Program-made: the position numbers and the translations under genes
In this document: positions 1 through 5,734 of the stretch, one piece after another
Layout of the letters: each line of letters begins with the position of its first letter
How positions within the stretch are numbered: the first letter of the stretch is position 1
Assembly: GCA_002305075.1 (NCBI GenBank)
Contig: DBQC01000001.1
Coordinates: 53,490-68,005 of the forward strand
From: Ruminococcaceae bacterium UBA1404
GTDB taxonomy: Bacteria; Bacillota; Clostridia; Oscillospirales; Ruminococcaceae
Direction of reading: 5' to 3'
DNA length: 14,516 nucleotides
Notes under the pieces: generated by a model
What the model saw: only the letters and a program-made list of their open reading frames with translations
What the model was told of the DNA's origin: nothing
Databases searched by the model: none

Positions 1-23
1 TTCGAGTCCCTTCCGGGTCGCCA
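1..23 (+). tRNA. 3' end of a tRNA (partial, cut by window edge)
   Basis: The first 23 bases read as the end of a tRNA: a T-loop (TTCGAGT, 1-7), the 3' strand of the T-stem (8-12), the 3' strand of the acceptor stem (CCGGGTC, 13-19), discriminator base G20 and an encoded CCA (21-23). The anticodon lies outside the window. A G discriminator fits Asp, Asn, Gln or Trp tRNAs best, so the identity is open. It sits 3 bases before tRNA-Gly, so both are probably processed from one transcript. Confidence 0.9.
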
Positions 24-26
24 TAT

Positions 27-102
27 GCGGGTTTAGCTCATTTGGTAGAGCGCCACCTTGCCAAGGTGGAGGTGGCCGGTTCGAGCCCGGTAACCCGCTC
101 CA
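27..102 (+). tRNA. tRNA-Gly (anticodon GCC)
   Basis: This is a complete 76-base tRNA cloverleaf. The acceptor stem pairs GCGGGTT (27-33) with AACCCGC (92-98). The anticodon stem pairs CCACC (53-57) with GGTGG (65-69) around a seven-base loop with anticodon GCC at 60-62, which reads glycine GGC/GGU codons. The T-loop is TTCGAGC (80-86), the discriminator is T99, and CCA is encoded at 100-102. It forms a cluster with the partial tRNA just upstream and is followed by an intrinsic terminator. Confidence 0.97.
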
Positions 103-110
103 CACAAAAT

Positions 111-148
111 CCCTTTAGCCATGCGGCTAGAGGGTTTTTTCTTTTTTG
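111..148 (+). terminator. Intrinsic terminator of the tRNA cluster
   Basis: A 10-bp stem (CCCTTTAGCC 111-120 with GGCTAGAGGG 125-134, one G-T wobble) closes a four-base loop. It is followed by a run of six T, one C and six more T. It ends the tRNA transcript nine bases after the CCA. Confidence 0.93.
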
Positions 149-213
149 AAAAAGCACACTACACCTCATGGGGTATATACCGAACAGGACACAAGCGACA
201 GCAGTTCGCGAAT

Positions 214-242
214 TTGACATTTTGATAATATAGCAATATAAT
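214..242 (+). promoter_or_regulatory. Perfect-consensus sigma-A promoter for the cation efflux gene
   Basis: TTGACA (214-219) and TATAAT (237-242) are separated by exactly 17 bases, matching the housekeeping consensus at all 12 positions. Initiation is expected near 249, giving a leader of about 195 bases before the GTG at 444. Such a strong promoter ahead of an efflux gene suggests that output is held down by a repressor, by attenuation, or by both. Confidence 0.88.
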
Positions 243-248
243 GCTATA
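229..248. promoter_or_regulatory. Inverted repeat over the -10 box, candidate operator
   Basis: TATAGCA (229-235) and TGCTATA (242-248) are perfect 7-base inverted arms separated by six bases. The repeat spans the whole -10 element of the promoter at 214-242. Position and symmetry fit a site for a dimeric repressor that blocks RNA polymerase, as metal sensors of the ArsR/SmtB or MerR types do. No regulator gene is in the window, and AT-rich symmetry can arise by chance. Confidence 0.45.
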
Positions 249-443
249 AATATAAAATGGTGCAACCAGTCTTGTAATCTTTGATGGATCATAACAATAT
301 ATTTAAAGAAGCAAAATGTGCAAATGATCAAGCGATACGAATGATGTGTATGCGGCTGGGTCTTTTTAAGACAGTGGACATAAGTCCATGGGACATTGCG
401 TTAAGTAATGACCCATGGACTTTTTATATAAGGGGGCGGTTTT
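249..443 (+). promoter_or_regulatory. Structured 5' leader with attenuator, candidate riboswitch or sRNA
   Basis: The expected transcript passes about 195 untranslated bases. Visible elements are GATCAT (287-292) with ATGATC (324-329), a bulged hairpin 332-353, a small hairpin 360-372 (GTCTT/AAGAC), a hairpin 375-388 (TGGAC/GTCCA), and the terminator 382-425. The 375-388 hairpin uses bases 384-388, which are also the 5' arm of the terminator, so the two cannot form together. This is the classic antiterminator/terminator layout. I do not recognise a known class; the NiCo (czcD) riboswitch is the precedent upstream of such transporters, but I cannot match its consensus by eye. Confidence 0.55.
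382..425 (+). terminator. Intrinsic terminator inside the cation efflux leader
   Basis: The stem pairs 382-392 with 412-422 (core AGTCCATGGG/CCCATGGACT). It continues after one A-A mismatch with CATT (394-397) and AATG (407-410) around a nine-base loop. Five T follow at 421-425. It lies only 19 bases before the GTG start, so it must be bypassed to express the gene. It could alternatively end a free-standing small RNA started at about 249. Confidence 0.8.
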
Positions 444-1325
444 GTGGATAAAGACAACTATCAGAAAGTGCAAAAGGTTTTAGCTATCATCTTGTTGCTT
501 AATTTGCTTGTGGCTACTTTAAAAATCATGATAGGCTCAGTGATAAAAAGTGCCAGTATGATGGCAGATGGACTCCATTCGCTTTCAGACGGATCTTCTA
601 ACATCATCGGATTGGTCGGCATATATTTTGCATCAAAGCCAAAAGATGAAAAACACCCTTATGGGCATAATAAATTCGAAACATTGGCAGGTTTAGTTAT
701 ATCTGCAATGCTATTTTTTGCAGGCGGAAGGGTTATTGTCGGTGCATTTCAAAGGTTTAAAGCACCCATCATTCCCGAAACAACCATAGAAAGCCTTCTG
801 GTGTTGGTATTTACGCTGCTGATTAACATTGCTGTTGCCGTTGCAGAGTACAAAAAGGGAAAAGAGCTCAACAGTCAAATTCTTATTTCAGACTCAATGC
901 ACACAAGGAGTGACATCTATATATCACTGGGTGTTTTAACAACACTTGTGGGCGTAAAACTTGGGCTTCCGCCTATCATTGACCCTATGGTATCTTTGAT
1001 CATAGCGGGTTTTATTTTTCATGTGGGCTATGAGATTTTCCTGGAAAATAGCAATGTGCTCCTTGACAGTGCAGTGATTGATGCAAATGAGATCAGAGAT
1101 GTTGTCATGCGTTTTGATGATGTTAAGAGTGCCCACAAAATCAGAAGCAGAGGCAGCATAAACGATCTGAATATTGATTTGCATATCGAAGTAAGTTCTA
1201 TATTGGATGTTGAAAAAGCACATCACCTAGTCCATGAGATAGAAGATGCCATCAAAGCAAAGTTTAGTAGAGATTCACAGGTGATTATTCATATTGAGCC
1301 CTATAAAGAAGGGTTGGGCGAATAA
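444..1325 (+). CDS. Cation diffusion facilitator family metal exporter (zinc type)
   Basis: This 293-residue inner-membrane proton antiporter should export divalent metal, most likely Zn2+. Residues fall on the numbering of the E. coli transporter YiiP: transport-site H45 and D49 in membrane helix 2, and H153 and D157 in helix 5. The second-site residues D68, H71 and H75 lie in the loop after helix 2. H283 and E285 near the end of the cytoplasmic domain fit its zinc-binding dimer interface. The His at position 45, where YiiP has Asp, is typical of zinc-selective members. The start is GTG at 444, after a G-rich site at 431-438. The gene is far more AT-rich than its neighbours (bases 481-540 contain 21 G+C of 60), which suggests later acquisition. 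Its leader carries a terminator, so it is probably attenuated. Mn or Fe as substrate is possible. Confidence 0.93.
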   Translation: MDKDNYQKVQKVLAIILLLNLLVATLKIMIGSVIKSASMMADGLHSLSDGSSNIIGLVGIYFASKPKDEKHPYGHNKFETLAGLVISAMLFFAGGRVIVGAFQRFKAPIIPETTIESLLVLVFTLLINIAVAVAEYKKGKELNSQILISDSMHTRSDIYISLGVLTTLVGVKLGLPPIIDPMVSLIIAGFIFHVGYEIFLENSNVLLDSAVIDANEIRDVVMRFDDVKSAHKIRSRGSINDLNIDLHIEVSSILDVEKAHHLVHEIEDAIKAKFSRDSQVIIHIEPYKEGLGE

Positions 1326-1331
1326 GGAAAA

Positions 1332-1443
1332 GGGGCGATAGGCGCCCCATGGGTATGCAAATCGGTTTTACTATCTGTGCCCGATAACCCCTTGCCACTT
1401 GAATATACAAAGTTACCAAGACGCAGGCCACGGGCTTGCGTCT
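1332..1443. terminator. Convergent intergenic hairpins, weak terminator candidates
   Basis: Two hairpins lie between the converging cation exporter and FAD-Rieske genes. One pairs GGGGCG (1332-1337) with CGCCCC (1343-1348). The other pairs AGACGCA (1419-1425) with TGCGTCT (1437-1443), with an inner GCC/GGC, and overlaps the stop codon of the minus-strand gene. Neither is followed by a clear T-tract on either strand. They may be factor-assisted terminators or RNA stabilisers. Confidence 0.35.
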
Positions 1444-2890
1444 ATCTGTATCGCTTGAGGTCGGTTTGAGCCGGACCGCAAATGAGCCGGCCGGTGTAGT
1501 CAAACCGGGAGCCGTGGCAGGGGCAGTCCCAGCTTTTTTCGTCGGGGTTCCACTCCAGCTGGCAGCCCAAATGGGTGCAGCGGGTGGACACAAGATAAAC
1601 CCGCCCCCCCTCGTCCCGATAAGCGCCCAGCTTGTGGCCTTTCACCTGCACAATGCCGCCGTAACCGGGTGGCAGCGCATTCAGCCGGGATTTGGGCTGA
1701 AACAGCAGCTGACGACTCAGCCCGCCCGCCGACTGGCTAAGGTTGGTAAAAAAGCTATCGGCCGAGGCCTTGGGTGTAAAGCGAAGCGGAGAAAACACCG
1801 GCTCGAAGGGATTGTCCACACCGGTGATCAGGTCAGAGATTAGGTTGGCGGCCACCATGCTGCTGCTCATGCCCCATTTGCCAAAGCCGGTGGCCACATA
1901 CCAGTTTGGGGTGGCAGCCGAAAAGCGCCCAATATATGGCAGACCGTCCAGGGTCATGCAGTCCTGAGCCGACCAGCGATACTGCTCGGCGCATCCGGGG
2001 TAATATCGTCTTGCCGCCCGGCGCAGCGGAGCATAACCCGACTGGGCCGTACGCCGTCCGGTGCGGTGTCCGCCGCCGCCCAACAGCAGACGATCGCCGT
2101 AGCTGCGCAGCGAAAGCCCGTCGCTGTCTATCCCGAGATACATGCCCGACAGCGTGGGCGCCTTATCAAGCGTAAGCACATAGCTGCGAGACTGGTGCAT
2201 CCGGGCAAAATAAAATCCGGGGATGTTTCTAAAGGGAAAGTGAGCGGCTATAACCACCTGTTTTGCCCGCACGCTGCCCTGTGCCGTGTGCAGCCTGTCT
2301 CCCTCAATGCGCTGCACTCGGCTGTGCTCGTAGATCTCAAGATTTCGGGCCACCGCTCCTAAGAAGGACAGGGGGTGAAATTGGGCCTGGTCGGGGAAGC
2401 GCACGCCTCCGGCTACCGAAAAGGGCAGTTCGGTGGACGAGACAAACTCGGCCGGGATGCCGAGGGTTTGGGCTGCATGGGCTTCGGCCTCGAGGGCGGG
2501 CAGATCCCGAGGTGTTTGGGAGTAAATATAGGCCGGGCGGTTCTCTAAGGCGCAGTTGGCGTCTAAGTTTTCTGCAATGCGCCGGTAGTCGGCAATGGCG
2601 TGCATATGGGCGGCCGCATACTGCTGCGACAGTTCTTTGCCCATATTGGCCAGCATATCGGCGTAAATGAGCCCGTGCTGGGCGGTAATTTTTGCGGTGG
2701 TGCCCCGGGTTTGGCCGCTTCCAATGGTGGCGGCCTCCAGCACAACGGCATTGACCCCCCGCTGTCCCAAGCTAAAGGCGGTGAGAATACCGGCCATCCC
2801 GCCGCCTATGACGGCCACATCGGTGCTGATTTCACCTGCAAGCGTGGGAAAGTGGGGCAAAATGGTGGTGGCGCTCCATAGTGTTTGCAT
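1442..2890 (-). CDS. FAD-dependent oxidoreductase fused to a C-terminal Rieske [2Fe-2S] domain
   Basis: The 482-residue product has an N-terminal FAD-binding Rossmann fold of the D-amino-acid-oxidase (DAO) type, with GGGMAG at residues 29-34. A Rieske cluster domain occupies about the last 80 residues. Cluster ligands are C438-x-H440 and C456-x-x-H459. C443 and C458 supply the disulfide pair typical of classic Rieske proteins. It resembles Bacillus subtilis YhfW in domain layout; the substrate is unknown. Electrons presumably pass between the flavin and the 2Fe-2S centre. The start is ATG at 2888-2890, at the start of the conserved region, with a weak AGGA site upstream. The frame stays open back to 3022, but that extension would cross the terminator palindrome at 2986-3013 and has no protein-like features. 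No good promoter was seen. Confidence 0.88.
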   Translation of the reverse strand: MQTLWSATTILPHFPTLAGEISTDVAVIGGGMAGILTAFSLGQRGVNAVVLEAATIGSGQTRGTTAKITAQHGLIYADMLANMGKELSQQYAAAHMHAIADYRRIAENLDANCALENRPAYIYSQTPRDLPALEAEAHAAQTLGIPAEFVSSTELPFSVAGGVRFPDQAQFHPLSFLGAVARNLEIYEHSRVQRIEGDRLHTAQGSVRAKQVVIAAHFPFRNIPGFYFARMHQSRSYVLTLDKAPTLSGMYLGIDSDGLSLRSYGDRLLLGGGGHRTGRRTAQSGYAPLRRAARRYYPGCAEQYRWSAQDCMTLDGLPYIGRFSAATPNWYVATGFGKWGMSSSMVAANLISDLITGVDNPFEPVFSPLRFTPKASADSFFTNLSQSAGGLSRQLLFQPKSRLNALPPGYGGIVQVKGHKLGAYRDEGGRVYLVSTRCTHLGCQLEWNPDEKSWDCPCHGSRFDYTGRLICGPAQTDLKRYR

Positions 2891-2974
2891 TGTTTTCACC
2901 GTCCTAAAATAGGCAGTTTTCGCTTTTAGCCTGTGCAAAATTCCAAGAGATAACCCCGGCCGAAGGCAAACTTT

Positions 2975-3013
2975 ACAAAAACAAAAATGCCCGTCCCTAT
3001 AGGGACGGGCATT
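2975..3013 (-). terminator. 28-base perfect palindrome with T-rich tail, minus-strand terminator
   Basis: The arms at 2986-2999 and 3000-3013 are exact reverse complements (inner part CCCGTCCCTATAGGGACGGG). On the minus strand the hairpin is followed by TTTTTGTTTTTG. It lies between the HD-domain gene and the FAD-Rieske gene and should stop transcripts of the former. Because the arms abut, a few central bases must stay unpaired in RNA. Confidence 0.75.
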
Positions 3014-3044
3014 GATACACACAAGTAAGGCAAAAGCCGCAGCA

Positions 3045-3077
3045 AAATCAAAGGGCCCATCCCCGGGGGGTGGGCCC
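3045..3077 (-). terminator. GC-rich terminator after the HD-domain gene
   Basis: GGGCCCA (3053-3059) pairs with TGGGCCC (3071-3077) around an 11-base loop, six bases after the stop codon of the minus-strand HD gene. On that strand it is followed by TTTGATTTT. Together with the palindrome at 2986-3013 it forms a tandem stop signal. Confidence 0.7.
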
Positions 3078-3082
3078 CTCTA

Positions 3083-3694
3083 TTAAGGCAGCAGATGAGA
3101 TCCGGCGGTCTGGCTCACGCTCTCCCGGGCGGCCAGTTCCTCCTGATCGGCCAGATAGCTGAGGGCCAGTTCGGCCTCCAGCACCAGCTCCTTAGCGTAA
3201 TAGGTCATATAAGTGATGCGCCCATTTTCAAACAGGCTGGCCACAAACTCCCGGGCGGCGCAGTATTTGTCCACCATGGTGAGCACCAGGCCCTCCCGGT
3301 ACCGGGGGGGTCTTAGGGTGACCATCCACATATGTCGCAAAATGGCGTCCTCCTCAATGGCGTTGAGGTCGGGCACCAGCCGGCGGGCGTTTTCTAAAGC
3401 CAATTGGGGATGGCTGCGCAGCAGGCTGTAGGAGCTATGGTGAGGCTCATGGAAATAAAGGTCGTGGAGCAGGCCGGCCCGGGCCGCCGAGCGGCTGTCT
3501 AACCCCAAAGACTTGGCGATGCAAAAGCATATATAAGCTACATCCATGCTGTGGCGCAGGCGTGTGTAGCGAAAATGCTGAGGAACGCTATCGAGCGCAC
3601 GGACCAGCTCGGCGTCGAGCAGCGGGCCAACCAGGCCCATAAACTCGGCGCGGCAGCCGGCGCGATAACGGCGAAAACGCGAAATATAACCCAT
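3083..3694 (-). CDS. HD-domain protein, putative metal-dependent phosphohydrolase
   Basis: The product is a soluble protein of about 203 residues with HD-superfamily features. Counting from the upstream ATG at 3703, H51, the H80-D81 pair and D145 fall in the usual order for a metal-binding H...HD...D site. H124 may be a further ligand. The family includes nucleotidases and phosphodiesterases; the substrate here cannot be read from sequence. Two in-frame ATGs compete, at 3701-3703 and 3692-3694. The AAGGTG site at 3705-3710 is one base from the first and ten from the second, so the second is preferred with low certainty. A promoter lies at 3741-3769 and two terminators follow, so it is probably transcribed alone. 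It has no signal peptide or membrane segment. Confidence 0.8.
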   Translation of the reverse strand: MGYISRFRRYRAGCRAEFMGLVGPLLDAELVRALDSVPQHFRYTRLRHSMDVAYICFCIAKSLGLDSRSAARAGLLHDLYFHEPHHSSYSLLRSHPQLALENARRLVPDLNAIEEDAILRHMWMVTLRPPRYREGLVLTMVDKYCAAREFVASLFENGRITYMTYYAKELVLEAELALSYLADQEELAARESVSQTAGSHLLP

Positions 3695-3740
3695 AAACGG
3701 CATACACCTTCAATCGGATTGGTATAAAACGAATAAAATT

Positions 3741-3769
3741 ACCATACCACCTGCCCCCTAAAATGTAAA
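3741..3769 (-). promoter_or_regulatory. Candidate promoter of the HD-domain gene
   Basis: On the minus strand, TTTACA (3764-3769) and TATGGT (3741-3746) are 17 bases apart. The -35 matches five of six consensus bases and the -10 four of six. Initiation would fall near 3735, about 30-40 bases before the start codon. Confidence 0.5.
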
Positions 3770-3869
3770 GAACTTTTTCCAGAAATTGCAGAGGATAATG
3801 ATGGTGGATGGGGACATTAGTCAGTCTATGCGCCGGCGGGTCGGCCGATACGGGCAAGGCAAGGGGTCA

Positions 3870-3909
3870 AAAACAAAAAAAGGCGGGACGGCTAATAAAA
3901 CCGTCCCGC
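3870..3909 (-). terminator. Intrinsic terminator after the CoA-disulfide reductase gene
   Basis: A perfect 9-bp stem (3883-3891 with 3901-3909, GCGGGACGG/CCGTCCCGC) closes a nine-base loop. On the minus strand it is followed by a T-tract reading CCTTTTTTTGTTT. It lies about 20 bases after the stop at 3929. Confidence 0.93.
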
Positions 3910-3928
3910 ACCAAGTGACAAAAAGCCT

Positions 3929-5575
3929 TTATCCGCCTGTGGCCAGATTATAAAGCCGCCAGCCGCCCAACAGGTTGTGGCCCTCAAAGCCGTTGCCAGA
4001 CAGTATGCGGCAGGCCGTATAGCTGCGTTGGCCGCTAAAGCAGTAAGCATATACCGGCTTTGTGGGGTCTAGCTCGTCAAGCCGGGCCCGCAGCTCGTCC
4101 ACCGGGATGCAGATTGCCCCATCTATGGAGCCGCCTGCAAACTCCTCCTCGGTGCGCACATCGAGAATGGTAACGGCCTCCCGGTCAAGGCTGCCAGCCT
4201 CGTCCCAGAACCAGGGGCGCAACAGGCCGTTTTGAATGTTCTGGGCCACAAACCCGGCCATGTTCACCGGATCTTTAGCCGAGGAGTAGGGGGGCGCATA
4301 GCAGAGCTCCAGCTCACACAGGTCGTCTACGGTCAGCCCGGCTCGGATGGCGGTGGCCAGCACATCGCAGCGCTTATCGGCTCCGTCCCGACCCACCACC
4401 TGCGCACCCAGCACCCGCCCGGTATCGGGGGCGTAGAGCAGCTTGAGGCTCATAAACTTTGCGCCGGGGTAGTAGGTGGCGTGGGAGGCGGCATAGACAT
4501 ACACCCGCCCGTAATCCATGCCGAGGTTTTTAAGCATTTTTTCGTTGAGGCCGGTGGAGGCGGCCGTGAGGCTAAAGCACTTGATAATGGCCGAGCCCTG
4601 CGCCGGCGAAAAGCTGCTGGGGATGCCGGCTATGTTGTCGGCCACAACCCGGCCCTGTCGATTGGCCGGGCCGGCCAGCGCGATGCTGCCTTTTTGGTCG
4701 GTGTTAAGCAGCCGCACGGCCACTGCGTCGCCGGCGGCAAAGATGTAGGGGTCGCTGGTGCGCATATGCTCATCGGTGAGAATAAAGCCCCGTCCGTCGG
4801 TCTCAAGGCCGGCCTCCCGGGCAAGGCCGGTGGCTGGACGCACGCCAATGGCCAGCACGGCGATATCCACCTCCAGCTCGGTGCCGTCTCCCAGTGAGGC
4901 GATCAGTCCTCCTTCGGACTGGGCCAGGCCGCTAAGGCCGGTGTTCAGTCGCAAATCCACCCCTCGGCGGCGTATATGATTATGTAATTCTTGGGCCATG
5001 TCAAAGTCCAGCGGGGCAATAATCTGGTTTGCAAGCTCGGCCAGGGTCACCTGCATGCCCATCTCGGCAAAGTTTTCGGCCATCTCAACGCCGATATAGC
5101 CGCCCCCCACCACCAGCGCCCTTCCGCCGGGAGTTTTGCGGGCCCACTCCCGAATGGCCAGCGCATCGGGCACATCCTTGACGGTGAACACGCCGGGCAG
5201 GTCGGCTCCGGGCATGGGAGGAACAAAGGGAGCAGCCCCCGGCGACAGCAGCAGGTAGTCGTAGCCTTGGGTGTAGCGCTCTCCGGTGGCATGGTTTAAA
5301 ACCTCCACGGTCTTTTTCTCCCGGTCTATGGCCACAACCTCGCTGTTTACTCGCACATCCACGGCAGTGCGGGCAAAAAAGCTCTCGGGGGTTTGCAGCA
5401 GCAGGTCCTCCCGCTCGGGGATGGCGCCTCCCACATAGTAGGGCAGCCCGCAGTTGGCGTAGGAAATATAGGGCCCCTTCTCAAACAGGGTGATCTCGGC
5501 TTGTTCGTTTAGGCGCCGAAGCCGTGCCGCTGCACTGGCACCGGCGGCCACCCCGCCGACGATGATCACTTTCAT
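3929..5575 (-). CDS. CoA-disulfide reductase / NAD(P)H polysulfide reductase with C-terminal rhodanese domain
   Basis: The 548-residue cytoplasmic flavoprotein belongs to the pyridine nucleotide-disulfide oxidoreductase family. The N-terminal FAD motif is GGVAAG (residues 7-12). SYANCGLPYY places the single redox cysteine, C42, of the CoA-disulfide reductase type. A second dinucleotide site, GGGYIG, lies near residue 155, and the TSDPYIFAAGD FAD motif near 280. The C-terminal rhodanese domain (about 450-548) carries the sulfur-accepting C512 in YCFSGQRS. The known activity of such fusions is NAD(P)H-dependent reduction of CoA disulfide, CoA persulfide or polysulfide. The start at 5573-5575 has an ideal AAAGGAGG site seven bases upstream, which rules out longer upstream starts. 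It diverges from a TSUP transporter, consistent with sulfur metabolism or thiol redox defence. Confidence 0.93.
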   Translation of the reverse strand: MKVIIVGGVAAGASAAARLRRLNEQAEITLFEKGPYISYANCGLPYYVGGAIPEREDLLLQTPESFFARTAVDVRVNSEVVAIDREKKTVEVLNHATGERYTQGYDYLLLSPGAAPFVPPMPGADLPGVFTVKDVPDALAIREWARKTPGGRALVVGGGYIGVEMAENFAEMGMQVTLAELANQIIAPLDFDMAQELHNHIRRRGVDLRLNTGLSGLAQSEGGLIASLGDGTELEVDIAVLAIGVRPATGLAREAGLETDGRGFILTDEHMRTSDPYIFAAGDAVAVRLLNTDQKGSIALAGPANRQGRVVADNIAGIPSSFSPAQGSAIIKCFSLTAASTGLNEKMLKNLGMDYGRVYVYAASHATYYPGAKFMSLKLLYAPDTGRVLGAQVVGRDGADKRCDVLATAIRAGLTVDDLCELELCYAPPYSSAKDPVNMAGFVAQNIQNGLLRPWFWDEAGSLDREAVTILDVRTEEEFAGGSIDGAICIPVDELRARLDELDPTKPVYAYCFSGQRSYTACRILSGNGFEGHNLLGGWRLYNLATGG

Positions 5576-5619
5576 GGTTTTGCCTCCTTTATTGCCACAA
5601 ATATGTAGATTTACCAAGT

Positions 5620-5628
5620 AGTATAGCA
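5620..5628 (-). promoter_or_regulatory. Extended -10 promoter of the CoA-disulfide reductase gene
   Basis: The minus strand reads TGCTATACT, an extended -10 element (TGn plus TATACT at 5620-5625). No good -35 lies 17 bases upstream, as is common for extended -10 promoters. The start point would be near 5613, about 38 bases before the ATG. Confidence 0.6.
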
Positions 5629-5673
5629 TAACTTGCCCCCGGTTGCGAGGGGGTTTGCCAGTCACCGGGACTG

Positions 5674-5703
5674 TTGCCCCATCTGGCCGAGCTGTGGTAT
5701 ACT
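5674..5703 (+). promoter_or_regulatory. Promoter of the TSUP transporter gene
   Basis: TATACT (5698-5703) lies 18 bases after TTGCCC (5674-5679). This gives a good -10 and a partial -35 (four of six). Transcription would begin near 5710, leaving a short leader with the ribosome site at 5724-5730. It is divergent from the promoter at 5620-5628, about 70 bases away. Confidence 0.55.
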
Positions 5704-5734
5704 GGCATATCACAATGACCTACCGGAGGGCAAT

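Noticed and set aside
38..331. 97-codon minus-strand open frame across the tRNA-Gly gene, ending in VTGLEPATSTLARWRS
   Set aside because: That peptide is the antisense translation of a tRNA gene and is a well-known false-gene artefact; the frame also crosses the tRNA terminator and the exporter promoter.
249..443. Firm assignment of the exporter leader as a NiCo (czcD) riboswitch
   Set aside because: The genomic context fits, but I could not identify the conserved core by eye; kept only as a hypothesis to test.
2891..3022. 44-residue N-terminal extension of the FAD-Rieske protein
   Set aside because: It would be encoded across the terminator palindrome, lacks a ribosome site and precedes the normal family start.
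4232..4897. 221-codon plus-strand open frame inside the CoA-disulfide reductase gene
   Set aside because: It is antisense to conserved flavoprotein coding sequence, with low-complexity Gly/His composition and no family likeness; it is a product of high GC.
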